From Thermus tengchongensis (lineage in GTDB: Bacteria > Deinococcota > Deinococci > Deinococcales > Thermaceae), in the NCBI RefSeq assembly GCF_021462405.1, contig NZ_JAKEDU010000004.1, positions 114,444-178,443 of the forward strand: 64,000 nucleotides of DNA, read 5' to 3'. The first letter of the stretch is position 1, and the number at the start of each line of letters is the position of its first letter. The notes under the pieces were generated by a model that saw only the letters and a program-made list of their open reading frames with translations, did not search any database and was not told the DNA's origin. This document shows, piece after piece, positions 17,203-26,268 of this stretch. The position numbers and the translations under genes were made by a program.

Positions 17203-18857
17203 GCGAGGGGGTGATGGTCAGCGCTTTGGCCCTGGTGGGGGCCTCCCTCGTGGGCCTGCGCGCTTGGGGGAGCGGGGGCTACGCCCTCCTGCTGGGGCTG
17301 GGTGGGGCCACCTTGGTGCAGGCAGGGGGGGGCATGTGGTATGGGGATGGGAGCGCCGCCGGGGTCTTTCTGCGCCTACTGGGCCTGCTCACCATGGCCC
17401 TTGCCTCTTACGTACCCGAGTACCTGGGCCACCACCCCAAGGAGGCCCCGGCGTACGCCTTTTGGTTGCCACTCTTTCTCTTGGCCATGGTGGGGGTGGC
17501 CCAGGCGCCCCCTGGGTTACCCTTCCTCTTCTTCTGGGAGGGGATGGCCCTGCTGGGTTACCTCCTGGTGGCCCTCGAGGGGCCCAAGGCCCAGGCAGGG
17601 GCCAGGGCCTTTTTCCTGGCCAGCCGCCTCTCCGGGGCCGGGCTGTACCTGGCTTTTCTGGGCCAGGGGAAACTGGGACCCGACTGGATATGGGCGGGCC
17701 TCCTGGTGGGCTTCGGCGTCAAAGCCGCCCTTTTTCCCTTCCACCTCTGGCTTCCCCGGGCCCACCCCGTGGCCATCAGCCCAGTTTCCGCCTTGCTCTC
17801 TGGGGCCATGACCAAGCTGGGCCTTTACGGCCTCTTCCAAGCCCAAACCTGGTTCGGTCCTCCTCCGGTGTGGGTGGGCTTTGCCCTGGTTCTCCTGGGG
17901 CTCTTCGGGGCGGTGTACGCCTTGGTACGGGGTCTGGCGGAGGAAGACCTCAAGGGAGCCCTGGCCTACTCCAGCGTGGAGAACCTGGGGCTCATGCTGG
18001 CCGCCCTGGGGGGGTACTTCCTCACCGGGAAGGTCCTCTTCCTGGGGGCTTTCTTCCTGCACCAGGTGGGGCACGCCCTCTTCAAGGGGCTTCTCTTTCT
18101 CGGCTCGGGGGCCCTGTCCGAAAGGCAGCTCTCCCGCCTGGGGGGGCTTTGGCACCGGATGCCCCTTTTGGGAGGTCTCGTCTTGCTGGGTATGGCGGTG
18201 GGGGCGGGCCTGCCTCCCGGAGCGGTCTTTGCCGCAGAGTGGCTCCTCTACCAGGGGTTCCTCTTTGCCCCAGGCCTCCTCCCCCTGGGCGTGGGGGCTT
18301 TGGCCCTGGTGGGGGCTCTGGCCCTTTACTTCTACGTGCGGCTTTTCGGGCTGGCCTTTCTGGGCGCACCCCGAGGAAACGTAGCCTTGCACCTGGGCCC
18401 GGGCATGAGGTTCGGCCTCCTGGTCTTGGCGGTTATCCTTGTGGGCCTGAGCCTCTTCCCGCAGGAGTTCCTGCGCCCCCTGGGCCAGGGGCTTTACCCC
18501 AGCTGGGTCCCGTGGGGCCTCCTGGCGCTTGCCTTCGGGCTTTACCGCTGGCTTGACCGCAGGCCCAGCCGCTCCTACGGCACCTGGGACTGCGGCTTCC
18601 AACCCCTGACCCCCAGGATGCAGCCCAACGCCCTGGGCTTCTCCGAGCCCGCTTTGCGCCTCTTTCCCTTCCTGCGCCTAAAGGTGGGGGAGAGGCCAGA
18701 GCTGGACGAGCCCCTGGAGCGGGTTTACCAGGGGGTGGGGGAGGGGTTTGGCTGGGCCACCCGCCTGGTGCAGGCCCTGCAGTCGGGAAGCCTCCACTTT
18801 TACCTTCTCCTGCAGCTCCTCACCCTGGTGGTGGTGATGGGGGTGGTGCTCCTATGA
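17199..18857 (+). CDS. Ehr complex: HyfB/NuoL-like proton-translocating subunit
   Basis: The 552-residue protein has about 14 membrane helices and the antiporter-family core: the EGMALLGYLLV helix with its Glu, KAALFPFHLWLPRAHPVAISPVSALLSG, and EDLKGALAYSSVENLGLM. The C-terminus has the HyfB signature YGTWDCGFQPLTPRMQPNA. AAGGAGG lies 4 nt before the GTG at 17199, which overlaps the arsR stop. It should pump or conduct protons in the complex. Hydrogenase-4 or formate hydrogenlyase subunit B is the nearest named relative. Confidence 0.88.
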   Translation: MSEGVMVSALALVGASLVGLRAWGSGGYALLLGLGGATLVQAGGGMWYGDGSAAGVFLRLLGLLTMALASYVPEYLGHHPKEAPAYAFWLPLFLLAMVGVAQAPPGLPFLFFWEGMALLGYLLVALEGPKAQAGARAFFLASRLSGAGLYLAFLGQGKLGPDWIWAGLLVGFGVKAALFPFHLWLPRAHPVAISPVSALLSGAMTKLGLYGLFQAQTWFGPPPVWVGFALVLLGLFGAVYALVRGLAEEDLKGALAYSSVENLGLMLAALGGYFLTGKVLFLGAFFLHQVGHALFKGLLFLGSGALSERQLSRLGGLWHRMPLLGGLVLLGMAVGAGLPPGAVFAAEWLLYQGFLFAPGLLPLGVGALALVGALALYFYVRLFGLAFLGAPRGNVALHLGPGMRFGLLVLAVILVGLSLFPQEFLRPLGQGLYPSWVPWGLLALAFGLYRWLDRRPSRSYGTWDCGFQPLTPRMQPNALGFSEPALRLFPFLRLKVGERPELDEPLERVYQGVGEGFGWATRLVQALQSGSLHFYLLLQLLTLVVVMGVVLL

Positions 18858-19708
18858 CGGCGCTTTTGTTCCTCCTTCTGGCCCCCCTCTTCAGCGGGAG
18901 CGTGAAGTGGCTGAAGGCCCGGCTCACCCACCGCCAGGAGGCAAGCCCCCTTCTGGAGTACCGCAACCTGGCTAAGCTTCTGAGCAAGGCCTGGGTGAGG
19001 CCTGGCCTCAGCACCCCGGTCTTCCTCTTGGGGCCCACCTTAGTCCTTTTGGGCGCCCTGGCCGCAGCCCTCTTCCTGCCCCTGCTTCCCGGCCTAAGCT
19101 TCGCCGGGGACTTCCTGGTGGCCCTTTACCTCCTCAACCTGGGGCGGTTTTTCCAGATGCTGGCCGCCTTGGACACGGGGAGCGCCTTCGGGGCCCAGGG
19201 AAGCTACCGGGAGGGCTTGGTGACCATCCTGGCGGAGCCGGGGACCCTCATGGCCTTGGGAGCGGCGGCGTTGGCGGGGGAGGGCTTAGGCCTAGCGGGC
19301 CTGCCGGTGCTGGGGCCGGAGAACGCCCTGGTCCTCCTCCTGGTGCTGGCCTCATTGGCGGTGGCCCTGCTGGCGGAAGGGGCGCGGATGCCCGTGGACG
19401 ATCCCACCACCCACTTGGAGCTCACCATGGTCCACGAGGCCCAGCTCCTGGACCACGGGGGGCCCTTGCTGGCCCTTTACGAGCTGGCCGCCTCGGTGAA
19501 AATGCTCTTCTACGCGGGCCTCATGGCCCTCCTGCTTCCCGGTCCCAAGGTCTTGGTCTTCATGGGGGTGGTTTTGGCCTGGGCGCTGGCCTTGGGCTAC
19601 TTGGAAACCTTTGGGGTGAAGCTCCGCTACCTGAGGCTTCCCGACTTTCTTTCCTACAACACCCTCTTTGGGGTGCTGGCGCTTTTGGGGGCGATATGGA
19701 AGTTGTGA
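18854..19708 (+). CDS. Ehr complex: HyfC/NuoH-like membrane subunit
   Basis: The 284-residue protein has about eight membrane helices and NuoH-type motifs: LLEYRNLAKLL, the acidic stretch AEGARMPVDDPTTHLELTMVHE that in complex I lines the quinone-channel/E-channel, and FLSYNTLFG. The subunit connects the peripheral arm to the proton pumps. Its ATG overlaps the preceding stop by 4 nt. Key acidic residues remain although the metal centres of the peripheral subunits are lost. Confidence 0.87.
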   Translation: MTALLFLLLAPLFSGSVKWLKARLTHRQEASPLLEYRNLAKLLSKAWVRPGLSTPVFLLGPTLVLLGALAAALFLPLLPGLSFAGDFLVALYLLNLGRFFQMLAALDTGSAFGAQGSYREGLVTILAEPGTLMALGAAALAGEGLGLAGLPVLGPENALVLLLVLASLAVALLAEGARMPVDDPTTHLELTMVHEAQLLDHGGPLLALYELAASVKMLFYAGLMALLLPGPKVLVFMGVVLAWALALGYLETFGVKLRYLRLPDFLSYNTLFGVLALLGAIWKL

Positions 19709-20328
19709 ACACGCTGGTGCTGGCGGTGTTGGCCACGGGCTTCCTGATGGTGAGCCGCAGGAGCCTGGATGCGGTCATCCGCCTTTACGCCTTGCAGAAC
19801 GTGCTCTTGGCTCTGGTTTCCTTTGGACTGGCCAAGGGGGAGCTCCACTTCGTGCTAGCGGGGCTGGCCCTTTTTGTCCTCAAGGGGGTGGCCATTCCCT
19901 GGTACCTCTTCTGGCTCCTGGACCGCCTCGAGGTGAGCCACGAGGTAGAAGGGTACCTTTCCGTTTCCTTCTCCCTCCTTCTGGCAGGCCTTCTCACAGC
20001 CTTGGCCTTTCGGGTAGGAGCGGTTTTTGTCCTGCCGGAGGCCCCCCTGCCCCAAGGGGTTCCGGTGGCCCTCTCCCTGGTCCTCCTGGGGATGCTCTCC
20101 ATGGTGAGCCGGAAGAAGGCCATCAGCCAGGTGTTGGGCTTTTTGGCCCTAGAGAATGGGGTTTTCTTGTTGGCCCTCTCCGAGAGCCACGGCCTGCCCC
20201 TCTTCGTGGAGCTGGGGGTAGCCCTGGACGCCTTCGCCGCCGTCTTCCTGGCGGGGGTTCTCATCTTCCGCATCAAGGGGGAGATGGGCCACGTGGACAC
20301 CGCCCGCATGCGGGCCCTGAGGGGGTAG
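19696..20328 (+). CDS. Ehr complex: HyfE-like membrane subunit
   Basis: The 210-residue, five- or six-helix protein corresponds to HyfE, which combines features of NuoK and NuoJ. It shows SRRSLDAVIRLYALQN, FVLKGVAIPWYLFWLLDRLE and, near the end, ELGVALDAFAAVFLAG. It overlaps the upstream gene by 13 nt and ends 3 nt before the next. The motif set is typical of hydrogenase-4 operons and absent from true Nuo operons, so this is an Hyf/Ehr-type complex. Confidence 0.85.
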   Translation: MEVVNTLVLAVLATGFLMVSRRSLDAVIRLYALQNVLLALVSFGLAKGELHFVLAGLALFVLKGVAIPWYLFWLLDRLEVSHEVEGYLSVSFSLLLAGLLTALAFRVGAVFVLPEAPLPQGVPVALSLVLLGMLSMVSRKKAISQVLGFLALENGVFLLALSESHGLPLFVELGVALDAFAAVFLAGVLIFRIKGEMGHVDTARMRALRG

Positions 20329-20331
20329 GGG

Positions 20332-21678
20332 ATGCTCTACGGGCTCCTGCTACTACCCCTTTTGGTCTTCCTGGGCCGCCGGGATAAGGGGGCGCTGGTG
20401 CGGCTTTCGGTGCTGCTCCCGATCCTCTCCGCCCTCCTGGCCCCCCTCCTTCTGGGCCAGATGGCGGGCCCCTTCCGGCTGGATGGGGTGGGCCTCTTCT
20501 ACCTCCTGCTCACCGACCTCCTCTACGCCGTCATCGCCCTCTTCGCCCGGGGCTACTTCAGCGAGGAGGAGGCCTGGCGTTTCTACTGGGCGGGGGGCCT
20601 CTTTCTGGGGGCGGCCCACGGGGCCTATTTGGCCCACAACCTGGGGGTGCTCTGGATCTTCGTGGAGGGCTCCACCCTGGCCTCGGCCCTTCTCGTGTAC
20701 CACAAGGGGGGAGCGAGGGTCCTCGAGGCCACCTGGAAGTACCTCATGCTGGGGAGTGTGGGCATCGCCCTGGGGCTGATTGGGGTGATCCTGGTCTACG
20801 CCCTTCTCTCGGGGGCCACCTTGGACTGGCGGGAGGCCCGGGCCCTGGTAGGGAGCGCCAACCCCGAGGGGCTCAAGCTGGCCTTCGCCCTCCTCCTGGT
20901 GGGCTTCGGCACCAAAGTGGGGCTTTTCCCCCTGCAGGCTTGGCTCCCAGACGCCCACGCCGAGGCCCCAGGGCCGGCCTCGGCCCTGCTTTCCGGAACC
21001 CTCCTCAACGTGGCCTTCTACGCCCTCTTGCGCTACACCGCCCTCATGCAGGCCGCAGGGCTCTTTCCCTTCGCCTCCGGCCTCCTCTTGGCCTTCGGCC
21101 TCCTGAGCCTTCTGGCGGCGGGGTTTTTCCTCTACGGGCAGAAGGAGTACAAGCGCCTTCTGGCCTACTCCAGCATGGAGCACATGGGCTTGGCGGTCTT
21201 CGCCCTGGGCCTGGGCCTGCCTTGGCTGGCCCTCTTCCACACCCTGGCCCACTCCCTGGCCAAGACCCTGGCCTTTCTGGGCGCAAGCGGCATCCTGGCC
21301 CTCAGCCACGCCAAGGAGGTGGGGCGGGTGGGGGGGCTTTTCCGTTCCCTCCCCGCTCTGGGGGTACCCTTCGTCCTGGCCCTGGCGGCCTTGGGGGGGC
21401 TTCCTCCCTTCCCCCTCTTCTTTGCGGAGTTCAAGGCGGTGGAGGCGGCCATGCGCTACCCCCTGCTGGCGGCTTGGTACCTGGTGGGGCTGGGCTTGGC
21501 CTTTGCGGGCCTCCTCGGTCCCATGACCCAGATGGGCTTTGGGCCGGGCCGCCCCTGGAAAGCCCAGGGGCTGGACCTGTGGGCGTTGTGGCTGCTTCTG
21601 GCGGTGCTCTTCCTCCTGGGGGTCCGCCCGCCGGTGGAGGTCTTCCAGGCCCTGGAGGTGGTGCTGTGGACGCAGTGA
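20332..21678 (+). CDS. Ehr complex: HyfF/NuoN-like proton-translocating subunit
   Basis: The 448-residue protein has about 13 membrane helices. Antiporter-family residues are visible: EGSTLASALLVYHKGG, TWKYLMLGSVG, GTKVGLFPLQAWLPDAHAEAPGPASALLSG, and YKRLLAYSSMEHMGLA. It is a second ion-pumping module, like HyfF or HyfD. The stop overlaps the start region of the large subunit gene. All ion-path Lys and Glu positions I can identify are present, so proton movement appears preserved. Confidence 0.87.
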   Translation: MLYGLLLLPLLVFLGRRDKGALVRLSVLLPILSALLAPLLLGQMAGPFRLDGVGLFYLLLTDLLYAVIALFARGYFSEEEAWRFYWAGGLFLGAAHGAYLAHNLGVLWIFVEGSTLASALLVYHKGGARVLEATWKYLMLGSVGIALGLIGVILVYALLSGATLDWREARALVGSANPEGLKLAFALLLVGFGTKVGLFPLQAWLPDAHAEAPGPASALLSGTLLNVAFYALLRYTALMQAAGLFPFASGLLLAFGLLSLLAAGFFLYGQKEYKRLLAYSSMEHMGLAVFALGLGLPWLALFHTLAHSLAKTLAFLGASGILALSHAKEVGRVGGLFRSLPALGVPFVLALAALGGLPPFPLFFAEFKAVEAAMRYPLLAAWYLVGLGLAFAGLLGPMTQMGFGPGRPWKAQGLDLWALWLLLAVLFLLGVRPPVEVFQALEVVLWTQ

Positions 21679-22976
21679 AGGAAGCCTTGAGGGAGGGGCG
21701 CCCCGTGGCCCTCTTTCCCGACGGGGAGGGGGTGGTTTTGGTGGCGGAGGTGGGGCGGGACGTGAGGGTGTTTCGCTTCGGAGAGGGAAGGCGCTTCCCC
21801 AGCCTGGCCGCGGAGTTCCCCGCCATGGACTGGTGGGAGCGGGCCCTCTGGGAGCGGGGGTACACCCCGGAAGGGCATCCGGACCCAAAGCCCTTGCGTC
21901 GGCACGACCTGCCCTACGCCTTCCGCGAGTTCAAGGAACTGCACGAGGTGCCCGTGGGTCCGGTGCACGCCGGCATCATTGAGCCTGGCCACTTCCGCTT
22001 CAGCGTCCTGGGGGAGCGGATCGTGAACCTGGAGATCCGCCTGGGCTACCAGCACCGGGGCCTTTTGGCCCTCCTCCCGGGCAAGGGTCCTGAGGCCGCC
22101 CTCCTCTTGGTGGAGCGCGCAGGGAGTGAGCCCCTGGCCCACGCCTTGGCCTTCGCCCAGGCCTGGGAGGAAGCCTTGGGGCGGAAGGCCCCGCCCCGGG
22201 CACAGGCCCTGCGCCGGGCGGCCTTGGAGCTGGAGCGGGCCTTCGGGCACCTTGGGCACCTGGCGGGGCTTTTCACCGACATCGGCTACGCCTACGGGGC
22301 CACCCAGGTGGGGCGCATCCGGGCCCTCCTCCAAGGGGAGCTGGACCGCCTCACCGGGCACCGCTACGGGCGCAACTTCCTGCGGGTGGGAGGGGTGTGG
22401 CGGGAAGGGCGGCCCGACCTCTCCGCCTTGGCTCTTTATCGGGAGGAGCTGGCCCGCCTCCTGCCCCGGCTCCTCAAGCACCCCCAGGTGCTGGACCGGA
22501 TGCGCTACGTAGGGGTGGTGCGCCGGGTGGAGGCCGAGGCCTTGGGCTTCGTGGGGCCCACCGCCCGGGCCAGCGGGGTGGCCCGCGACCTCCGGCAGGA
22601 CGACCCCGCCTACTTGAGCTTCCAGCCGGTGGTGCGCCAGGGGGGGGACGTCCTGGCCCGGGCCCAGGTCTACGCGGAGGAAACCCTGCAGGCCCTGGAC
22701 TATGCCCTTCACTTCCTCACCCATCTTCCCGAGGGCCCTTTGGCCCAGGACCTGCCCCCCGGGGACGGGGAGGCCATGGCCCGGGTGGAGGCGGGGCGGG
22801 GGGAGGTCTTCTGGTTCGTGCGGGTGGCGGGGGGAGAGGTGGCCTTGGCCGAAGGGGTGGATCCCTCCTTCAAGAACTGGCGGGCTTTGGAGCTGGCGGT
22901 ACGGGGGGAAGGCCTGCCCGACTTTCCCCTCTGCAACAAGTCCTTCGACCTGTCCTACGCGGGCAACGACCTTTAG
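21666..22976 (+). CDS. Ehr complex: HyfG/NuoD-like large subunit without NiFe ligands
   Basis: The 436-residue protein joins an N-terminal NuoC-like domain (about 1-90) to a NuoD/NiFe large-subunit domain (YAFREFKELHEVPVGPVHAGI, RIVNLEIRLGYQHRGL). In NiFe enzymes ERICGICS would follow; here it is ERAGSEPLAH, with no Cys and one residue less. The C-terminal DPCxxC is replaced by LCNKSFDLSYAGN, with just one Cys in the whole protein. It therefore cannot bind NiFe. I chose GTG 21666 because GGAGGT lies about 8 nt upstream; GTG 21675 is possible. Confidence 0.88.
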   Translation: MDAVKEALREGRPVALFPDGEGVVLVAEVGRDVRVFRFGEGRRFPSLAAEFPAMDWWERALWERGYTPEGHPDPKPLRRHDLPYAFREFKELHEVPVGPVHAGIIEPGHFRFSVLGERIVNLEIRLGYQHRGLLALLPGKGPEAALLLVERAGSEPLAHALAFAQAWEEALGRKAPPRAQALRRAALELERAFGHLGHLAGLFTDIGYAYGATQVGRIRALLQGELDRLTGHRYGRNFLRVGGVWREGRPDLSALALYREELARLLPRLLKHPQVLDRMRYVGVVRRVEAEALGFVGPTARASGVARDLRQDDPAYLSFQPVVRQGGDVLARAQVYAEETLQALDYALHFLTHLPEGPLAQDLPPGDGEAMARVEAGRGEVFWFVRVAGGEVALAEGVDPSFKNWRALELAVRGEGLPDFPLCNKSFDLSYAGNDL

Positions 22977-22983
22977 GTGGAAT

Positions 22984-23772
22984 ATGAGCCTAATGCAAAC
23001 GTTGCGCATCGGTCGTTTGGCCCGGCCCCTCGAGGACCTCCTCAGGGTGCCGGACCACGCCTTCGGCTACCCCCTCCTGCGCCCCGAGGGCCTCACGGAG
23101 GAAGCACAGGAGGCGCTCCTTGGCCTTTGTCCCAGCGGGGCCTTCTTCCGGGAGGGGCGGACCTTCGGCCTGGACCTGGCCCGTTGTGTGGGCTGCGGGC
23201 GCTGCGCCCTGGCCCGCCCCGAGGCGGTGGGGGAGATGAAGCGCCTGGAGGTGGCCGTGACCCGTAAGGAGGACCTGGTTCAGCGGGTGGACCTGGAGCG
23301 CGGCACCTTCCTGGACCCCGGTCCCCCGCCCCCGCCGCGCCCCGAGCTGGCCCTCCCTACCCTGGCCTTCCGGGAGGTGAGCGCTGGGGACACAGGCCTT
23401 GCGGACTCGGAGGTGGCCCTTGCGGGCAACCCCTTCAACGACATGGGGCGGTTCGGCTTTTCCGTGGTGGCTTCACCCCGGCACGCCGACGCCCTTTTGG
23501 TCACGGGACCGGTGAGCCGCAACATGGCCGAGGCCCTCCGGCGCACCTACGAGGCCGTGCCCGAGCCCAAGGGGGTGGTGGCCGTGGGCAACGAGGCCAT
23601 CTCCGGCGGGGTGTTTGCGGGTAGCCCCGAGGTGGTGGGCGGGGTGGACCGGGTGGTGCCTGTGGACGTTTACGTGCCCGGCGACCCCCCGCGCCCTGGG
23701 GCCATCCTCTTTGGCCTCCTCCTCCTGGCGGGCCGGGTGCGCCAGCGCCTGGTGGGCGGGGTCTTGCGCTAA
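22984..23772 (+). CDS. Ehr complex: fused ferredoxin and HyfI/NuoB-like subunit lacking N2-cluster cysteines
   Basis: The 262-residue protein fuses a ferredoxin-like part (1-80) to a NuoB/HyfI-like part (about 125-250: FGFSVVASPRHADALLVTGPV). The N2 ligands are all replaced: the CNGC positions are Thr137 and Ala140 (SAGDTGLADSE), then Glu204 (VAVGNEAISGG) and Asp234 (VPGDPPRP). The ferredoxin part keeps Cys49 (CPSGA) and Cys68, Cys71 and Cys74 (CVGCGRC), exactly the four ligands of a single [4Fe-4S] cluster (cluster II geometry), while the cluster I set is gone. Ligand assignment follows HyfH/HyfI alignment by eye. Confidence 0.87.
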   Translation: MSLMQTLRIGRLARPLEDLLRVPDHAFGYPLLRPEGLTEEAQEALLGLCPSGAFFREGRTFGLDLARCVGCGRCALARPEAVGEMKRLEVAVTRKEDLVQRVDLERGTFLDPGPPPPPRPELALPTLAFREVSAGDTGLADSEVALAGNPFNDMGRFGFSVVASPRHADALLVTGPVSRNMAEALRRTYEAVPEPKGVVAVGNEAISGGVFAGSPEVVGGVDRVVPVDVYVPGDPPRPGAILFGLLLLAGRVRQRLVGGVLR

Positions 23773-23782
23773 GCTTTTCCCC

Positions 23783-24841
23783 ATGGACTGGCTCCTCACC
23801 CCCGGACCCGTGCGGCTCCACCCCAAGGCCCTGGAGGCCCTGGCCCGCCCCCAGCTTCACCACCGCACCGAGCCCGCCCGGGAGCTTTTCCTCAAGGCCC
23901 GCACCCTCCTCCGGGAGGCCTTCCGCACGCAAGGAGAGGTCCTGATCCTCACGGGAAGCGGTACCCTGGCCATGGAGGCTTTGGTCCTGAACCTCTTCGC
24001 CCCTGGGGAAAGGGTGCTGGTGCCCGTCTACGGCAAGTTCTCCGAGCGCTTCGCCGAGATCGCGGAAAGCGCGGGGCTGGAGGTGGACCGCCTGGAGCTT
24101 CCCTACGGAAAGGTGCCCACCCCGGAGAGGGTGGCTAGGCCAGGGTATGCGGGCCTCCTCCTGGTCCACTCCGAGACCTCCACCGGGGCCCTGGCCGACC
24201 TTCCCGCCCTGGCCCGGGCCTTCAAGGAGGCCAACCCCGGGGGCCTGGTGGGGGCGGACATGGTCACGAGCCTTTTGGTGCGGGAAGTGGCCCTCGAGGC
24301 CTGGGGCGTGGACGCCGCGGCCTCCGGGAGCCAGAAGGGCCTCATGTGCCCCCCGGGCCTGGGTTTCGTGGCCCTAAGCCCAAGGGCCCTGGAGCGCCTC
24401 CGCCCCCGGGGCTACTACCTGGACCTCTCCCGGGAACTCAAGGCCCAGCGGGAAGGGGAGAGCGCCTGGACCCCGGCCATCAACCTGGTGGGGGCAGTGG
24501 CCGCGGTCTTGGAAGAGGTCCTACCCCGGCTGGAGGAGCACCTGGCCCTCAAGGCCTGGCAGAACGACCTCCTTTACCAGGTGGGGGAGGAGCTGGGCCT
24601 CTTGGCGGTGCCCGAGGCGAGGAGCCCGGCGGTGGCCGCCTTCCACCTGCCGGAGGGGGTGCCCTACAAGGCGGTGAAGGAGGCCTTCGCCCGCCGCCAC
24701 GCGGTCATCGCCGGGGGGCAAGGGCCCCTCAAGGGCAAGATCTTCCGCCTTTCCCTCATGGGCCACTACGACCGCTACGAAGCCCTGGGGGTGGCGGCCC
24801 TTTTCAAAGAGGCCTTTGCCGATATTCTTCCACCTTCTTGA
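23783..24841 (+). CDS. Class V aminotransferase (serine/alanine-glyoxylate type)
   Basis: The 352-residue PLP enzyme begins LLTPGPVRLHPKALEAL, as alanine-glyoxylate and serine-pyruvate aminotransferases do. It has SGTLAMEALV near residue 55, HSETSTG, GADMVTSL, and the PLP lysine in AAASGSQKGLMCPPGLGF (about residue 188). Substrate could be serine, alanine or ureidoglycine with glyoxylate, which I cannot separate by sequence. It follows the Ehr operon by 10 nt and may be transcribed with it. Confidence 0.85.
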   Translation: MDWLLTPGPVRLHPKALEALARPQLHHRTEPARELFLKARTLLREAFRTQGEVLILTGSGTLAMEALVLNLFAPGERVLVPVYGKFSERFAEIAESAGLEVDRLELPYGKVPTPERVARPGYAGLLLVHSETSTGALADLPALARAFKEANPGGLVGADMVTSLLVREVALEAWGVDAAASGSQKGLMCPPGLGFVALSPRALERLRPRGYYLDLSRELKAQREGESAWTPAINLVGAVAAVLEEVLPRLEEHLALKAWQNDLLYQVGEELGLLAVPEARSPAVAAFHLPEGVPYKAVKEAFARRHAVIAGGQGPLKGKIFRLSLMGHYDRYEALGVAALFKEAFADILPPS

Positions 24842-25394
24842 GCATCTCCTCCCGGGTGTAGACCGCCCGGGCCCCGCCCACCAGCTTGGGGCGGGTCTTG
24901 GCGGCGATCAGGATGGCCTCCCCGATCCGCCGCAGGGAAAGCCTCAGGGGCACGGCCACCGGGCGCAGGTGCATGCCGATGAGGACGCCGCCGATATCCA
25001 TCCCCCCATGGGCCTGGGCCTTCAGGGACTCCACCATCACCGGGTCTTGGAAACGCAAGAAGGCGGCGGTGGCCAGGCTCCCCCCCGCCTTGGGGTGGGG
25101 GTAGACGGTGACCTCCTCCAGGCCATAGGCCCGGGCGGCTTCCCGCTCCACCACCAGGGCCCGGTTCAGGTGCTCGCACCCCTGGACCGCCACCCATATT
25201 CCCCGCTCCCGGAGGGGGGGTAGGAGGCCCTCCAGGATGGCCTCGGCGGCCTCGAGGCTCGGCCTCGTCCCCACCTTCTCCCCCAAAACCTCGCTGGTGG
25301 AGCCCCCCAGAACGAAGAGGCTTCCCCGCTCCATGGGGAAGAGCTCCAGGTACTCCCGGATGGCCCTCTCTGCGGCCTTGCGGATCCCCTCCAT
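24804..25394 (-). CDS. YwlG / UPF0340 family protein
   Basis: The 196-residue protein matches the TIGR01440/YwlG family: LFVLGGSTSEVLGEKVGT, GIWVAVQGCEHLNRALVVE, VTVYPHPKAGGSLATAAF, HGGMDIGGVLIGMHLRPVAVP and KTRPKLVGGARAVY. The function of the family is not known. It overlaps the 3' end of the aminotransferase by 38 nt. The gene is the last of a minus-strand series running from carB. Confidence 0.88.
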   Translation of the reverse strand: MEGIRKAAERAIREYLELFPMERGSLFVLGGSTSEVLGEKVGTRPSLEAAEAILEGLLPPLRERGIWVAVQGCEHLNRALVVEREAARAYGLEEVTVYPHPKAGGSLATAAFLRFQDPVMVESLKAQAHGGMDIGGVLIGMHLRPVAVPLRLSLRRIGEAILIAAKTRPKLVGGARAVYTREEMLKKVEEYRQRPL

Positions 25395-25419
25395 GCCCTC
25401 AGCCTACCCCGGGACGCCC

Positions 25420-26268
25420 TCAGAGAAAGAGGTCCAGGACGATAAAGAGAAACATCCCCAGGCTCACCCCCACGTTGGCCTGGAAGAAGGCCACGTCCAC
25501 CCGGGAGAGGTCCTCGGGGGAGACCAGCCGATGCTCCAGGACCAAGAGGAGGCCCACCAGAACCAGGCCCAGGTAGTACCACGCCCCCGCCCCGTAGCCC
25601 AGGCCCGCCAAGAGAAAGGCCAGCCAGGCCAGGAGGTGGGTGGCCCGGGCGATCCAGAGGGCCAAGGGGATGCCGAAGCGGGCGGGGATGCTCTTCACCC
25701 CGTAGGCCCGGTCAAAGGCGTAGTCCTGGGTGGCGTAGAGGATGTCGAACCCCGCGATCCAAAGCCCCACCCCGGCCCAAAGGGCGTAGGCGGTGGGGTG
25801 GAAGCTCCCCGTGACCGCGATCCACCCCCCCGCGGCCGCCGCCCCAATGGTGAGGCCCAGGACGTAGTGGCAGAGCCAGGTGAAGCGCTTGGTGTAGCTG
25901 TAGAGGGTGAGGAAGAGGACCGCTACCGGCAGGAGCTTGGCCGTGAGGGGGTTCAGGGCCAGGCCCGCATAGACCAAAAGGGCCAGGCCCAAAAGGGCCA
26001 GGAGGAGGGTCTCCCAGGGCTTCACCAGCCCCCGGGGCAGGTGGCGGTTTTGCGTGCGGGGGTTCAGGGCGTCGATCCGCCAGTCGATGAGGCGGTTCAG
26101 GGCCATGGCCATGGTCCTGGCCCCCACCATGGCCAGGGTGACCAGGAGAAAGGTGCGCCCCCCGGGCCAGCCCCCCGCCGCCAGGAGCATCCCCCCGTAG
26201 GCGAAGGGGAGGGCGAAGAGGGTGTGCTCAAAGCGCAAAAGCTCCAGGTAGAGCCGGAGGCGCCTCAC
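25420..26268 (-). CDS. UbiA-family prenyltransferase (menaquinone/4-hydroxybenzoate type)
   Basis: The 282-residue protein has about eight membrane helices and the two Asp-rich motifs of UbiA enzymes: [21 protein letters not shown] (about residue 60) and [21 protein letters not shown] (about residue 180). It attaches a polyprenyl chain to an aromatic acceptor. In Thermus the quinone is menaquinone, made partly by the futalosine route, so it may be MqnP rather than UbiA. The GTG start overlaps the panD stop. Confidence 0.86.
   Translation of the reverse strand: MRRLRLYLELLRFEHTLFALPFAYGGMLLAAGGWPGGRTFLLVTLAMVGARTMAMALNRLIDWRIDALNPRTQNRHLPRGLVKPWETLLLALLGLALLVYAGLALNPLTAKLLPVAVLFLTLYSYTKRFTWLCHYVLGLTIGAAAAGGWIAVTGSFHPTAYALWAGVGLWIAGFDILYATQDYAFDRAYGVKSIPARFGIPLALWIARATHLLAWLAFLLAGLGYGAGAWYYLGLVLVGLLLVLEHRLVSPEDLSRVDVAFFQANVGVSLGMFLFIVLDLFL

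Noticed and set aside
20353..21888. Long minus-strand open frame opposite the HyfF-like and large-subunit genes
   Set aside because: It is antisense to well-recognised genes. Such long shadows are common in this GC-rich DNA, and its protein shows only low-complexity Pro/Gly/Gln-rich sequence.
17199..23772. Call of a true NiFe hydrogenase-4 or formate hydrogenlyase
   Set aside because: The large subunit lacks both Cys motifs that bind the NiFe site, and the NuoB-like subunit lacks the proximal cluster ligands.
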